Shown here: in pieces, positions 1 through 5,930 of the stretch | Numbering within the stretch: position 1 is the stretch's first letter | Layout of the letters: each line of letters opens with the position of its first letter | NCBI GenBank assembly: GCA_028866335.1 | Contig: JAGWIL010000108.1 | Span: 1 to 5,949 of the forward strand | Direction: 5' to 3' | Length of the DNA stretch: 5,949 nucleotides | Source: Rhodospirillales bacterium | Lineage (GTDB): Bacteria > Pseudomonadota > Alphaproteobacteria > Acetobacterales > Acetobacteraceae | The notes under the pieces: model-generated | Database searches by the model: none | What the model was told of the DNA's origin: nothing | Seen by the model: only the letters and a program-made list of their open reading frames with translations | Made by a program: the position numbers and the translations under genes

Positions 1-564
1 CCCATCGAGCATCTGGCATCTCTGCGGGCCATGCCGAATGTTTTGGTTCTCCGCCCGGCGGATGCGATTGAAACGGCAGAGGCGTGGGAGATCGCCATTA
101 AAAACGCCAAGGGCCCGAGCCTGCTGGTGCTCTCCCGCCAGGCGGTGCCCGCTTTGCGCGATGCCGCCAACGGCAACAAAACCGCCCGTGGCGCCTATGT
201 GTTGGCTGAGGCAAACGGGCCTCGTGCCGCCACCATCATCGCCACCGGCACTGAAGTGTCTCTGGCCATGGGGGCGAAGAAAAAGCTGGCGGAGCAGGGC
301 ATCGAGGTAGCGGTGGTTTCCGCCCCGTGTTTCGAGCTGTTCGCCCAACAATCGCCAGAGTATCAGCGGGAAGTTCTGGGCAGCGCGCCACGCATCGGTG
401 TGGAAGCCGCCTGTGGTTTCGGCTGGGAACGCTGGCTGGGGACTGATGGCATTTTCATCGGCATGAACGGCTTCGGCGCCAGCGCGCCCGCCGAAATTCT
501 GTACGAGCATTTCGGCATTACGGAAGCGGCGATAATGGCTGCGGTTAAGAAGGAAGGAAACTGA
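1..564 (+). CDS. tkt: Transketolase, C-terminal part (5' end outside window)
   Basis: This is the thiamine-diphosphate enzyme that moves two-carbon ketol units between sugar phosphates in the non-oxidative pentose phosphate pathway (or Calvin cycle) in the cytoplasm. Only the last 187 residues are present; the frame is open from base 1, so the ATG at 31 is internal. Visible family signatures are PIEHLASLRAMPN at the left edge, RPADAIETAEAW, and LSRQ, whose Arg corresponds to the phosphate-binding Arg of the substrate channel in known transketolases. The C-terminal domain follows, with VEAACGFGWERWLG and the hallmark GMNGFGASAPAEILYEHFGIT near the end. The thiamine-diphosphate-binding half lies outside the window. 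The stop is 2 nt before gap, so the two are almost certainly co-transcribed. There is no sign of damage. The related enzyme DXP synthase is excluded by the FGASAPA and IEHLASLR motifs. Confidence 0.96.
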   Translation, partial: PIEHLASLRAMPNVLVLRPADAIETAEAWEIAIKNAKGPSLLVLSRQAVPALRDAANGNKTARGAYVLAEANGPRAATIIATGTEVSLAMGAKKKLAEQGIEVAVVSAPCFELFAQQSPEYQREVLGSAPRIGVEAACGFGWERWLGTDGIFIGMNGFGASAPAEILYEHFGITEAAIMAAVKKEGN

Positions 565-566
565 AA

Positions 567-1580
567 ATGGCAGTGAAAATCGCGATTAACGGCTTTGGCC
601 GCATTGGCCGCCTGGTTCTGCGCGCGCTTATTGAGAGCGGCCGCACGGATGTGGAGCCGGTACTGATCAATGACCTCGGCAGTGTTGAGGATAACGCGCA
701 TTTGCTCCGCTATGATTCAGTGCATGGCCGCTTCCCCGGCATTGTGGAGGTGAAGGGCGACAGCCTGGTGATTACCTGCGGTGGCCGCAGCTACGCGCCC
801 ATTAAAGTGGTGGCGGAGCGCGACCCGGCCAAGCTGCCGCTTTCCGGCATTGATGTTGCCATGGAATGCACTGGCTTATTCACTAAGCGCGAATCCGCCG
901 CCGCTCTGCTAACGGCGGGTGCCCGCAAGGTGATTATCTCCGCCCCGGCGGATGGCGTGGACGCCACCATTGTTTATGGCGTGAACCACAAAACCCTGAC
1001 CAAGGAGATGGAGGTGATCTCCAACGCCTCCTGCACCACCAACTGCCTGGTGCCGATGGCAAAAGTGCTGCACGACGCCTTCGGCATCGAGCGTGGCTAT
1101 ATGGTGACCATCCATTCCTACACCGGTGACCAGAAAACCGTGGATACGCTGCACAAGGACCGCCACCGCGCCCGCGCCGCTGCCCTTTCGATGATCCCGA
1201 CCTCCACAGGTGCGGCGAAAGCCGTTGGCCTGGTGCTGCCGGAACTGGCCGGCAAGCTGGACGGCACCTCCATCCGCGTGCCGACGCCCGATGTCTCGCT
1301 GGTGTCCTTCGACGTGGTGCTGAAGAAGCAGGCGACCAAGGACGAGGTGAATGCCGCGATGAAGGCTGCCGCTGAAGGCCCGCTGAAGGGCGTGCTGGAT
1401 TATTCCACTGAGGCGTTGGTGAGCACGGATTTCATTCACCAGCCTGCCTCCTGCACTTTTGACGCGCCGCAGACCGCGGTGGTGGATAAGGCGCTGGTCC
1501 GTGTGATGGGCTGGTATGACAATGAATGGGGCTTCTCCAGCCGCATGTCCGACACCGCTGCTTATTTTGGTGCGCTATGA
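567..1580 (+). CDS. gap: Glyceraldehyde-3-phosphate dehydrogenase, phosphorylating, type I
   Basis: The enzyme interconverts glyceraldehyde-3-phosphate and 1,3-bisphosphoglycerate with NAD+ and phosphate, in the cytoplasm, normally as a tetramer. The 337 residues match the family length. The N-terminal Rossmann motif NGFGRIGR is at residues 8-15. Asp36 in INDLG sits where an acid selects NAD over NADP. The catalytic motif SNASCTTNC places the nucleophile at Cys156, and His183 in TIHSYTGDQ is the general base. [30 protein letters not shown] and the C-terminal [12 protein letters not shown] complete the family pattern. The ATG at 567 is preceded by a strong Shine-Dalgarno AGGAAGGA at 551-558, 8 nt upstream and inside the end of tkt. 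The last four bases, ATGA, contain the pgk start, implying translational coupling. NAD preference is inferred from Asp36; the rest is a direct motif match. Confidence 0.98.
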   Translation: MAVKIAINGFGRIGRLVLRALIESGRTDVEPVLINDLGSVEDNAHLLRYDSVHGRFPGIVEVKGDSLVITCGGRSYAPIKVVAERDPAKLPLSGIDVAMECTGLFTKRESAAALLTAGARKVIISAPADGVDATIVYGVNHKTLTKEMEVISNASCTTNCLVPMAKVLHDAFGIERGYMVTIHSYTGDQKTVDTLHKDRHRARAAALSMIPTSTGAAKAVGLVLPELAGKLDGTSIRVPTPDVSLVSFDVVLKKQATKDEVNAAMKAAAEGPLKGVLDYSTEALVSTDFIHQPASCTFDAPQTAVVDKALVRVMGWYDNEWGFSSRMSDTAAYFGAL

Positions 1581-2782
1581 GCAGGACACTCGACGATGTG
1601 AATGTCGCGGGGCAGCGCGTGCTGCTGCGTGCCGATCTGAACGTGCCCGTGCGGGACGGAAAGGTGACAGACGCGACCCGGCTTGAGCGCCTGCTGCCGA
1701 CCATCAAGGAGCTTGCTGACAAAGGCGCGAAGGTAATCGTGCTCAGCCATTTCGACCGGCCGGACGGCAGAGTGGTGCCCGCGCTTTCGCTGAAGCCAAT
1801 CGCGGAATCGCTTGGCCGCCTTCTGGGTAAGCCTGTGGGCTTCGCGGCGGATTGCATTGGCCCGGCAGCCGAAAACGCCGTTGCCGCGTTGAACAATGGC
1901 GATGTGCTGGTGTTGGAAAATACCCGTTTCCACGCGGGCGAGGAGAAGAACGATCCGGTTTTCGCCGCGGCTTTGGCCAAGCTTGGCGATATTTATGTGA
2001 ACGACGCGTTTTCCGCAGCACACCGCGCCCATGCCAGCACCGAGGGCGTGGCCAGGCATATGCCTTCCTTCGCCGGGCGGCTGATGCAGGCAGAGCTGCA
2101 CGCACTGGAAAAGGCATTGGGCAACCCGCAGCGCCCGGTGGCGGCCATCGTCGCGGGCTCCAAGGTTTCCACCAAGCTGGAGCTTTTGAACAACCTGGTT
2201 ACCAAAGTGGATATTCTGGTGATCGGCGGCGCCATGGCCAATACGTTCCTGGCGGCACAGGGGCATAATGTTGGCAAATCCTTGCAGGAGAAAGATCTGC
2301 ACGGCACCGCGCTGGAAATTATAAAAACCGCCGCCGCCAAGGGCTGTGAAATTTTTCTGCCGATGGATGTGGTGGTGGCCGAGAAATTCGAGGCCAATGC
2401 GCCGACCCATGTGGTGAAAATTGACGCCATCCCGGCTGACGCCATGGCGCTGGATGTAGGCCCCGCGACGGTGGATGCGTTTATTCATCGCCTGCCGGAG
2501 ATCAAGACCATCATCTGGAACGGCCCGCTCGGCGCGTTCGAGACCAAGCCTTTTGATGCTTCAACCAACACGCTGGCCAGCGCCATCGCGAAAGCCACTC
2601 AGGAGGGCAAGGTGATTTCCGTCGGCGGCGGGGGCGATACCGTTTCAGCCTTGAAGCTGGCCGGGGTGCATCACGAGCTGACTTATCTTTCTTCCGCCGG
2701 GGGCGCTTTCCTGGAATGGATGGAGGGCAAAATGCTTCCCGGCGTGGAAGTATTGAGCAAGGGTTTCTCGAATTTAGGTTAA
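1577..2782 (+). CDS. pgk: Phosphoglycerate kinase
   Basis: The enzyme transfers the acyl phosphate of 1,3-bisphosphoglycerate to ADP, the first ATP-yielding step of glycolysis, reversible in gluconeogenesis or CO2 fixation. It has 401 residues, the usual bacterial length. N-domain substrate residues are visible in RADLNVP (Asp20, Asn22), Arg35, LSHF (His58), [10 protein letters not shown] (Arg117) and AHRAHAST (Arg150). The C-domain nucleotide site shows AGSKVSTK (Lys196), [19 protein letters not shown], the glycine loop GGGGDT (350-355) and [15 protein letters not shown]. The start at 1577 is chosen because its ATG overlaps the gap stop as ATGA and gives the conserved N-terminus; an in-frame ATG at 1526 would add 17 residues that merely read gap out of frame. 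One mild oddity is LSHFDRPDG where most homologues have LSHxGRPKG, but the His and the Arg-Pro are kept. A strong terminator follows. Confidence 0.98.
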   Translation: MSRTLDDVNVAGQRVLLRADLNVPVRDGKVTDATRLERLLPTIKELADKGAKVIVLSHFDRPDGRVVPALSLKPIAESLGRLLGKPVGFAADCIGPAAENAVAALNNGDVLVLENTRFHAGEEKNDPVFAAALAKLGDIYVNDAFSAAHRAHASTEGVARHMPSFAGRLMQAELHALEKALGNPQRPVAAIVAGSKVSTKLELLNNLVTKVDILVIGGAMANTFLAAQGHNVGKSLQEKDLHGTALEIIKTAAAKGCEIFLPMDVVVAEKFEANAPTHVVKIDAIPADAMALDVGPATVDAFIHRLPEIKTIIWNGPLGAFETKPFDASTNTLASAIAKATQEGKVISVGGGGDTVSALKLAGVHHELTYLSSAGGAFLEWMEGKMLPGVEVLSKGFSNLG

Positions 2783-2796
2783 TCGACGAAGGCTCA

Positions 2797-2835
2797 GAAA
2801 GCCGCTTTCCTCCGGGAAGGCGGCTTTTGCTTTGC
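2797..2835 (+). terminator. Rho-independent terminator after tkt-gap-pgk
   Basis: The two arms are 2798-2810 and 2815-2827. They pair over 13 bp with a single G-U wobble and close on the tetraloop TCCG flanked by C and G, a member of the very stable UNCG class. The 3' arm runs into CTTTTGCTTTG, a short interrupted T-tract. It begins 15 nt after the pgk stop and has T-richness only in the plus direction, so it should end the glycolytic transcript rather than act on the opposite strand. Confidence 0.85.
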
Positions 2836-2937
2836 ACACGCATATTTGCCCAGCGTTTGGCGTGGATGGACGGCGGCTTGAGGGCAAGTTAGGTCTCTCC
2901 AGTTACATTTTTACCCCCATTCTTCGCGGCGGCGTGC

Positions 2938-3840
2938 ATGAGCCTGTCAGTCGTTTTCGGTCGGCTTCCTGCATCTCGGGCGCAGGCGTTCCTGCTCCTG
3001 CTGGCGGCTGTGGTGCTGTGGGGACTCGCACCCATCGGCAACCGCTATTTCATTGGCAATACCCACCTGGCGATGCCCGGTGCGGCCTATATGGCGGTAC
3101 GTTACTCCATCGCCTCTATTTGTTTTATGCCGGGTGTGGTGGCGGCGTGGCGAAGCTGGTCCCGGCGGGACTGGCTGCGCGGTGCCATTTGCGGGCTGGC
3201 GGGCGTTTCGGGTTATAACCTGCTTGGGGGCATGGCGGCGCGAACCGTTTCCGCCGGAATGACCGGGCTGCTCAATTCCTCCGAATCATTGATGATCCTG
3301 CTGATGTCCTGCTTCATTCTGCGCCGGCCACCGGGGGGAAAAAGCATTTTTGCCGCCATGCTCGGCTTGGGGGGCATTGTGCTGCTGGCCGGTTCCGCGG
3401 GCCCGGCTGAAGGCGATGTGCGCGGCATATTGTTGTTGCTCCTGGGGGCCTTTGGCTGGGCGGTTTATTGTGTGCTTATCCCGCCGCTCATTAAAAAACA
3501 TGGCGCGCTGCAAAGCTCGGCGGTCACGATGTTTCTGGGCACGTTGCCGCTGCTTGCCGCCGGTGCGCCGGGCATGGGCCCGATGATGGCGGCGATGTCG
3601 TACCAGGAATGGGGACTCATGCTGGGCATGGGTGCCTGCATTTCGGTGGTGGCGCTGGTTGCCTGGAACAAAGGTGTTGCCGTGCTGGGGGCGCAGAATG
3701 CGAGCTGGTTTTTGTACCTGCTGCCGGTATTCAGCGCGCTGGGTGGGTTTTTGCTGCTGGGCGAACCGCTGACCATCGGCGAATTCGCCGGGGGTGTGAT
3801 GATCCTGGGGTCTGTCTATATCGCCCAATGGCACCGATAA
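2938..3840 (+). CDS. EamA/DMT-family inner-membrane transporter, substrate unknown
   Basis: This is a predicted ten-helix inner-membrane carrier of the drug/metabolite transporter superfamily; relatives export amino acids, metabolites or drugs. It has 300 residues with two EamA repeats. Hydrophobic segments lie roughly at 16-34, 50-70, 80-97, 105-128, 136-153, 162-181, 193-211, 224-243, 250-274 and 281-298. The first repeat carries WGLAPIGNRY after helix 1. The second ends with the characteristic LLPVFSALGGFLLLGEPLT, including the conserved Glu276, and GxxxILG-type packing in the last helix. ATG 2938 is the only standard start after an in-frame TAG at 2890, but no clear Shine-Dalgarno precedes it. 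The gene follows the pgk terminator and converges on yacG, so it is probably its own transcription unit. Nothing in the sequence identifies the cargo. Confidence 0.9.
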   Translation: MSLSVVFGRLPASRAQAFLLLLAAVVLWGLAPIGNRYFIGNTHLAMPGAAYMAVRYSIASICFMPGVVAAWRSWSRRDWLRGAICGLAGVSGYNLLGGMAARTVSAGMTGLLNSSESLMILLMSCFILRRPPGGKSIFAAMLGLGGIVLLAGSAGPAEGDVRGILLLLLGAFGWAVYCVLIPPLIKKHGALQSSAVTMFLGTLPLLAAGAPGMGPMMAAMSYQEWGLMLGMGACISVVALVAWNKGVAVLGAQNASWFLYLLPVFSALGGFLLLGEPLTIGEFAGGVMILGSVYIAQWHR

Positions 3841-3877
3841 GCGGGGACGTATTGATCCGGCTCTGACACAATGAAGT

Positions 3878-3895
3878 AGAGGCTATTCCGCCTCT
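3878..3895. other. Small hairpin at the convergent EamA/yacG ends
   Basis: AGAGGC at 3878-3883 and GCCTCT at 3890-3895 form a perfect 6-bp stem with a 6-nt loop, spanning the yacG stop codon. It lies 37 nt after the EamA stop. No T-run follows on either strand, so a bidirectional terminator is possible but weakly supported. The 3841-3882 gap contains no other recognisable element. Confidence 0.3.
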
Positions 3896-4038
3896 TCCTC
3901 GTCCTCCTCCTCATCAAGCGGCGCTGGCAGCTTATAGCTGTCGTTCAGCCAGTTGCCGAGGTCGATATCGGCGCAGCGTCGCGAGCAGAAGGGTTCGTGT
4001 TCAGGCGCGGTGGGTTTGCCGCAGATGGGGCATTTCAT
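3883..4038 (-). CDS. yacG: YacG-family zinc-finger DNA gyrase inhibitor
   Basis: This is a 51-residue protein. The family is a small zinc-binding protein that in E. coli binds GyrB and inhibits DNA gyrase. Four zinc ligands are visible: Cys3 and Cys6 in MKCPICGKP, then Cys18 and Cys22 in FCSRRCADIDLGNW (CxxC, 11 residues, CxxxC). The segment DIDLGNWLNDSYKLP is the family signature after the finger. The tail DEEEDEEEAE is strongly acidic, as in homologues. It is shorter than the roughly 65-residue E. coli protein, mainly between the cysteine pairs and at the tail. The ATG at 4038 overlaps the stop of the upstream RNase gene as ATGA, with no strong Shine-Dalgarno, so translation is probably coupled. 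It is the last gene of the minus-strand cluster. Confidence 0.93.
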   Translation of the reverse strand: MKCPICGKPTAPEHEPFCSRRCADIDLGNWLNDSYKLPAPLDEEEDEEEAE

Positions 4039-4889
4039 CCGTTCATCATCTCATGCAAAGGCGGGCGAACGCGCCGCCGGTTGATCTCCGCAAAGCCCAG
4101 ATGCGAAAGCCCGAGGAGTGTGGGGCCGAGCGGGTCGTGCTTCAACGCCTCGCGCAGAGGGGGAAGAAGTTTTTGCCGTTGCGCGGCTTTAAGACCCGCG
4201 AAATCGATGAGAATGCCGCCGGAGAGATTACGCAGCACAATCTGCCGGCAGATTTCCGGAATGATGGCGGTGTTGAGCGCTAGCGGCGGCATATGGCTGG
4301 CGGCGGCGGCATCAATGTCCAGCAGCGTAGCGGCTGGGGCAGGGGTAATGTGCAGCCGGGCGCCGTGGGGAAGGGCGGCTGTTGGTTCGCCTAAACTCGC
4401 GATTTCGTCTTCCAGAACCGCGTCGATGGCTTTTGCAGCGTGGCGCATCCGGCCTTCCAGCGCCGGGCGCAAATCGGCCATCAGCGCGTAATCGTCCAGC
4501 ATGATGTCCTCTGCAGGAAAGCGTTCCGCCAGTTCCACCAGCGGACCGGGGCCATGGGAGGTAAGGCCGGGTGTGCTAGCGGGTGGAGCTTCAGCCAAGG
4601 CAAGCCGTGGGCCTTTGCCACCTTGCGCGGCGCGGGTGACGCAGACGCTGATATATTGGCCTTCAGTGAGGTGCCTCGCCCTGGCGCTGTCGGGCAGAAA
4701 GCCCGAGACCTCACCGCCCAAGGCAATGAAACATCCCGCCAGCGCCTTTTCTACCGAGACCACCCGGCCTGTGTAGATATCACCAACACCATCTGGCGCG
4801 TCGCGGTTCCAAAGGTAAAATTCCGCCAGCTCATCGCCGCGCAGCAGGGCGATACGTACCAGCCCGCCACGCAGGGAGGCGGCGATCAA
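4035..4889 (-). CDS. Compact RNase E/G-family endoribonuclease
   Basis: With the TTG start at 4889 the product has 284 residues, against about 490 for E. coli RNase G. An S1-like RNA-binding domain covers about 36-98 (GDIYTGRVVSVEKALAGCFIALG, GFLPDSAR). The catalytic core has LLDIDAAA, aligning Asp191 with RNase E Asp303 and Asp193 with Asn305, and LSGGILIDFAGLKAAQRQK, aligning Asp229 with Asp346. LSHLGFAEINRRRVRPPL matches the family's ISRFGLLEMSRQRL region. The segment between the S1 domain and the core is short and lacks the arginine-rich 5'-sensor sequence; the cysteine zinc-link at the C-terminus is also absent. TTG 4889 overlaps the maf stop as TTGA; an upstream in-frame ATG (5027) would only read maf in another frame. 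Metal ligands are retained, so activity is plausible, probably on a narrow substrate range. Whether it is a nuclease is inferred. Confidence 0.85.
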   Translation of the reverse strand: MIAASLRGGLVRIALLRGDELAEFYLWNRDAPDGVGDIYTGRVVSVEKALAGCFIALGGEVSGFLPDSARARHLTEGQYISVCVTRAAQGGKGPRLALAEAPPASTPGLTSHGPGPLVELAERFPAEDIMLDDYALMADLRPALEGRMRHAAKAIDAVLEDEIASLGEPTAALPHGARLHITPAPAATLLDIDAAAASHMPPLALNTAIIPEICRQIVLRNLSGGILIDFAGLKAAQRQKLLPPLREALKHDPLGPTLLGLSHLGFAEINRRRVRPPLHEMMNG

Positions 4890-5446
4890 CGCCAGCCCAG
4901 GCCGCGCAGCAAAGCGCTGGTTTCGTGCAAAGGCAGCCCAACCACGCCGGAATAAGAGCCGGAAATAAAATCGATAAAGCTGGCGGCCTGGCCCTGGATG
5001 GCGTAGCCACCCGCCTTGCCCGGCCATTCCTTGCCCTCAAGATAAGCGCGAAGTTGGGATTCATCGAGCCGAGCGAATCCCACCACAGATTCCACAACCC
5101 GGCTGACAATGCGGCCATCAGGCGCGCACACGGCCACGGCGCTATGCACCTTGTGGCGGCGGCCTGAGAGGAGGCGCAGGTAACGCTCGGCTTCCTCGCG
5201 GGATTCAGTTTTGTGAAGAATGCGCCTGCCCGCGGCGACCACCGTATCCGCCGCGATAACGAACGCGCCCGGCACGGGGGTAAGTTTTTCCACCGCCATC
5301 CGGCGGGCGTAAACCCGGGGGAGTTCGTCTTTTTCCGGGGTCTCGTCGATCTCAGGAGCGACGATTCTGGCAGGCTCAATGCCGATTTGCCGCAAGAGCG
5401 CCAGGCGGCGTGGGCTGGCCGAAGCCAGAATTACTTGAAGCGGAAT
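4886..5446 (-). CDS. maf: Maf-family nucleoside triphosphate pyrophosphatase
   Basis: Maf proteins hydrolyse (non-canonical or canonical) nucleoside triphosphates to monophosphates in the cytoplasm and have been linked to septum-formation arrest. The product is 186 residues from the proposed start. Family motifs in order are LASASPRR (7-14), EIDE in the early loop, IAADTVV with the catalytic-type Asp67, [24 protein letters not shown] (143-152) and [14 protein letters not shown] at the C-terminus. The SGxxHxVxTAVAV pattern resembles the YhdE-type (dTTP/UTP) branch more than YceF, but substrate is inferred. No ATG, GTG or TTG lies between the in-frame stop upstream and [11 protein letters not shown] at 5446 gives [14 protein letters not shown] and has AAGGG 9 nt upstream. 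The reading frame thus overlaps the end of infA by 16 nt, and its stop overlaps the RNase start. CTG 5428 or ATT 5431 are alternative starts. Confidence 0.92.
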   Translation of the reverse strand: MPLQVILASASPRRLALLRQIGIEPARIVAPEIDETPEKDELPRVYARRMAVEKLTPVPGAFVIAADTVVAAGRRILHKTESREEAERYLRLLSGRRHKVHSAVAVCAPDGRIVSRVVESVVGFARLDESQLRAYLEGKEWPGKAGGYAIQGQAASFIDFISGSYSGVVGLPLHETSALLRGLGWR

Positions 5447-5649
5447 GTGATCCGGCCCTTGGTGAGGTCATACGGGGTCATTTCAACATTCACGCGGTCG
5501 CCGGCCAGAACACGAATGCGGTTTTTGCGCATCTTACCGCTGGTATGGGCGAGAATCTCGTGCTCGTTATCCAGTTTCACGCGAAACATGGCGTTGGGCA
5601 GCAGCTCTGTCACCATGCCGCTGAACTCAATCATATCTTCCTTGGACAA
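5431..5649 (-). CDS. infA: Translation initiation factor IF-1
   Basis: IF-1 is a single OB-fold protein that binds the ribosomal A site of the 30S subunit and assists IF-2 and IF-3 during initiation. The product is exactly 72 residues, the standard length, beginning [11 protein letters not shown] when TTG at 5649 is read as Met. Conserved segments are [40 protein letters not shown] and the C-terminal [19 protein letters not shown] is chosen because it restores the universal N-terminus and has AGAGG 5 nt upstream; a longer in-frame reading to 5685 adds 12 non-conserved residues, and the next ATG (5637) would remove the conserved SKED start. It is the first protein gene of the minus-strand cluster, about 160 nt after tRNA-Val, and overlaps maf. 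Confidence 0.97.
   Translation of the reverse strand: MSKEDMIEFSGMVTELLPNAMFRVKLDNEHEILAHTSGKMRKNRIRVLAGDRVNVEMTPYDLTKGRITFRFK
5456..5460 (-). promoter_or_regulatory. Candidate Shine-Dalgarno for the maf ATT start
   Basis: AAGGG lies within the 3' end of infA, followed by a 9-nt spacer to ATT 5446. That spacing is normal for a ribosome binding site and is the main positional support for the ATT start. It also serves as infA codons, so its presence alone does not prove use. Confidence 0.4.
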
Positions 5650-5654
5650 ACATA

Positions 5655-5659
5655 CCTCT
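5655..5659 (-). promoter_or_regulatory. Shine-Dalgarno of infA (decides the TTG start)
   Basis: AGAGG with a 5-nt spacer TATGT before TTG 5649. The spacer itself contains an out-of-frame ATG (5653-5651), only 1 nt from the Shine-Dalgarno, which would give an 8-codon peptide. It is too close for efficient use. Confidence 0.6.
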
Positions 5660-5682
5660 GCAGAGAAAAGAAAGCTGGCGCC

Positions 5683-5711
5683 CAAATGGGCCGGGATTGT
5701 TTTGCAGTCAA
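5683..5711 (-). promoter_or_regulatory. Weak candidate promoter for infA
   Basis: TTGACT (5711-5706) matches five of six -35 bases. At 17 nt spacing the -10 position reads CATTTG, a poor match, so only the -35 element is convincing. A second option uses TTGCGA at 5729-5724 with TGCAAA 17 nt later. The 5650-5811 interval is non-coding as far as I can see, and infA may also be read from the tRNA promoter. Confidence 0.2.
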
Positions 5712-5722
5712 GCTTATGGCGG

Positions 5723-5799
5723 TTCGCAAGGCGCAGGCCAGCCCCTTGAGGGTGAGGGCGCAGCCGGAGTCGGAATGCTAATCTGATGATTTCGCAAGG
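5723..5799 (-). repeat. Two copies of the 9-mer CCTTGCGAA upstream of infA
   Basis: The minus-strand sequence CCTTGCGAA occurs at 5799-5791 and again at 5731-5723, 68 nt apart, both in the same orientation between tRNA-Val and infA. Each includes a -35-like TTGCGA. They could be paired promoter or regulator sites, or chance. Confidence 0.35.
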
Positions 5800-5800
5800 G

Positions 5801-5895
5801 AAAACCGGATATGGTGGGCACTACAGGGATTGAACCTGTGACCCCCACCATGTCAAGGTGATGCTCTACCGCTGAGCTAAGTGCCCATATCCGTT
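5801..5895 (-). other. Leader/trailer helix extending the tRNA-Val acceptor stem
   Basis: The leader CGGATAT (5893-5887) is complementary to ATATCCG (5812-5806), whose first A is the terminal A of CCA. A 7-bp helix therefore continues the acceptor stem, with A73-C74-C75 bulged. Bases 5895-5894 (AA) could add pairs with the trailer after a bulged G, and four T's (5804-5801) follow. The pairing is read directly from the sequence; any role in processing or termination is inferred. Confidence 0.5.
5812..5886 (-). tRNA. tRNA-Val (anticodon GAC), CCA encoded
   Basis: This is a 75-nt cloverleaf. The acceptor arms GGGCACT and AGTGCCC pair perfectly over 7 bp. The D arm is GCTC/GAGC around AGCGGTA. 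The anticodon stem TCACC/GGTGG (one T-G pair at its base) encloses loop TTGACAT with anticodon GAC at 34-36, reading valine codons GUC and GUU. The T arm is ACAGG/CCTGT with the canonical loop TTCAATC. The discriminator is A73 and the 3' CCA is encoded in the DNA. It lies upstream of infA on the same strand, and a good promoter precedes it. Confidence 0.97.
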
Positions 5896-5901
5896 GACGG
5901 G

Positions 5902-5930
5902 CTTCTAGCGGCGTTGGGCATGGGAGGCAA
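5902..5930 (-). promoter_or_regulatory. Sigma-70-type promoter of tRNA-Val
   Basis: TTGCCT at 5930-5925 and TAGAAG at 5907-5902 each match four of six consensus bases and are separated by exactly 17 nt. A start about 7 nt downstream, near A5895, would give a leader of about 9 nt, almost all of it able to pair with the trailer. Confidence 0.55.

Noticed and set aside
909..1439. 176-codon minus-strand open frame inside gap
   Set aside because: Antisense shadow of gap with repetitive Gly/His/Gln composition and no domain signature.
1562..2488. 308-codon open frame on the minus strand across pgk
   Set aside because: It lies entirely antisense to a clear pgk, has no recognisable motif, and is rich in His/Gln/Arg as expected from reading a GC-biased gene backwards.
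2878..2908. Promoter for the transporter: TTGAGG followed by TTACAT
   Set aside because: The spacing is 19 nt and the -10 matches only three of six bases; not distinguishable from chance.
4035..4040. Possible frameshift mutation that split one RNase-zinc-finger gene
   Set aside because: yacG is a complete, independently known family with its own second cysteine pair and DIDLGNW signature, so two separate overlapping genes explain the data better than a broken one.
3997..4955. Plus-strand open frames (3997-4491 and 4440-4955) over the RNase gene
   Set aside because: The minus strand here encodes recognisable S1 and RNase E/G motifs; the plus-strand products are Ser/Arg/Ala-rich shadows.
4890..5027. 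Longer RNase start at ATG 5027
   Set aside because: The extra 46 residues read the conserved C-terminus of maf in another frame and have no family similarity; TTG 4889 abuts the maf stop and fits the domain start.
4886..5395. maf starting at TTG 5395
   Set aside because: This would remove LASASPRR, the conserved N-terminal substrate-binding motif, which is intact upstream in the same frame.
5650..5685. infA starting at ATG 5685 (84 residues)
   Set aside because: The additional 12 residues are not part of IF-1, and they would be translated through the Shine-Dalgarno that serves TTG 5649.
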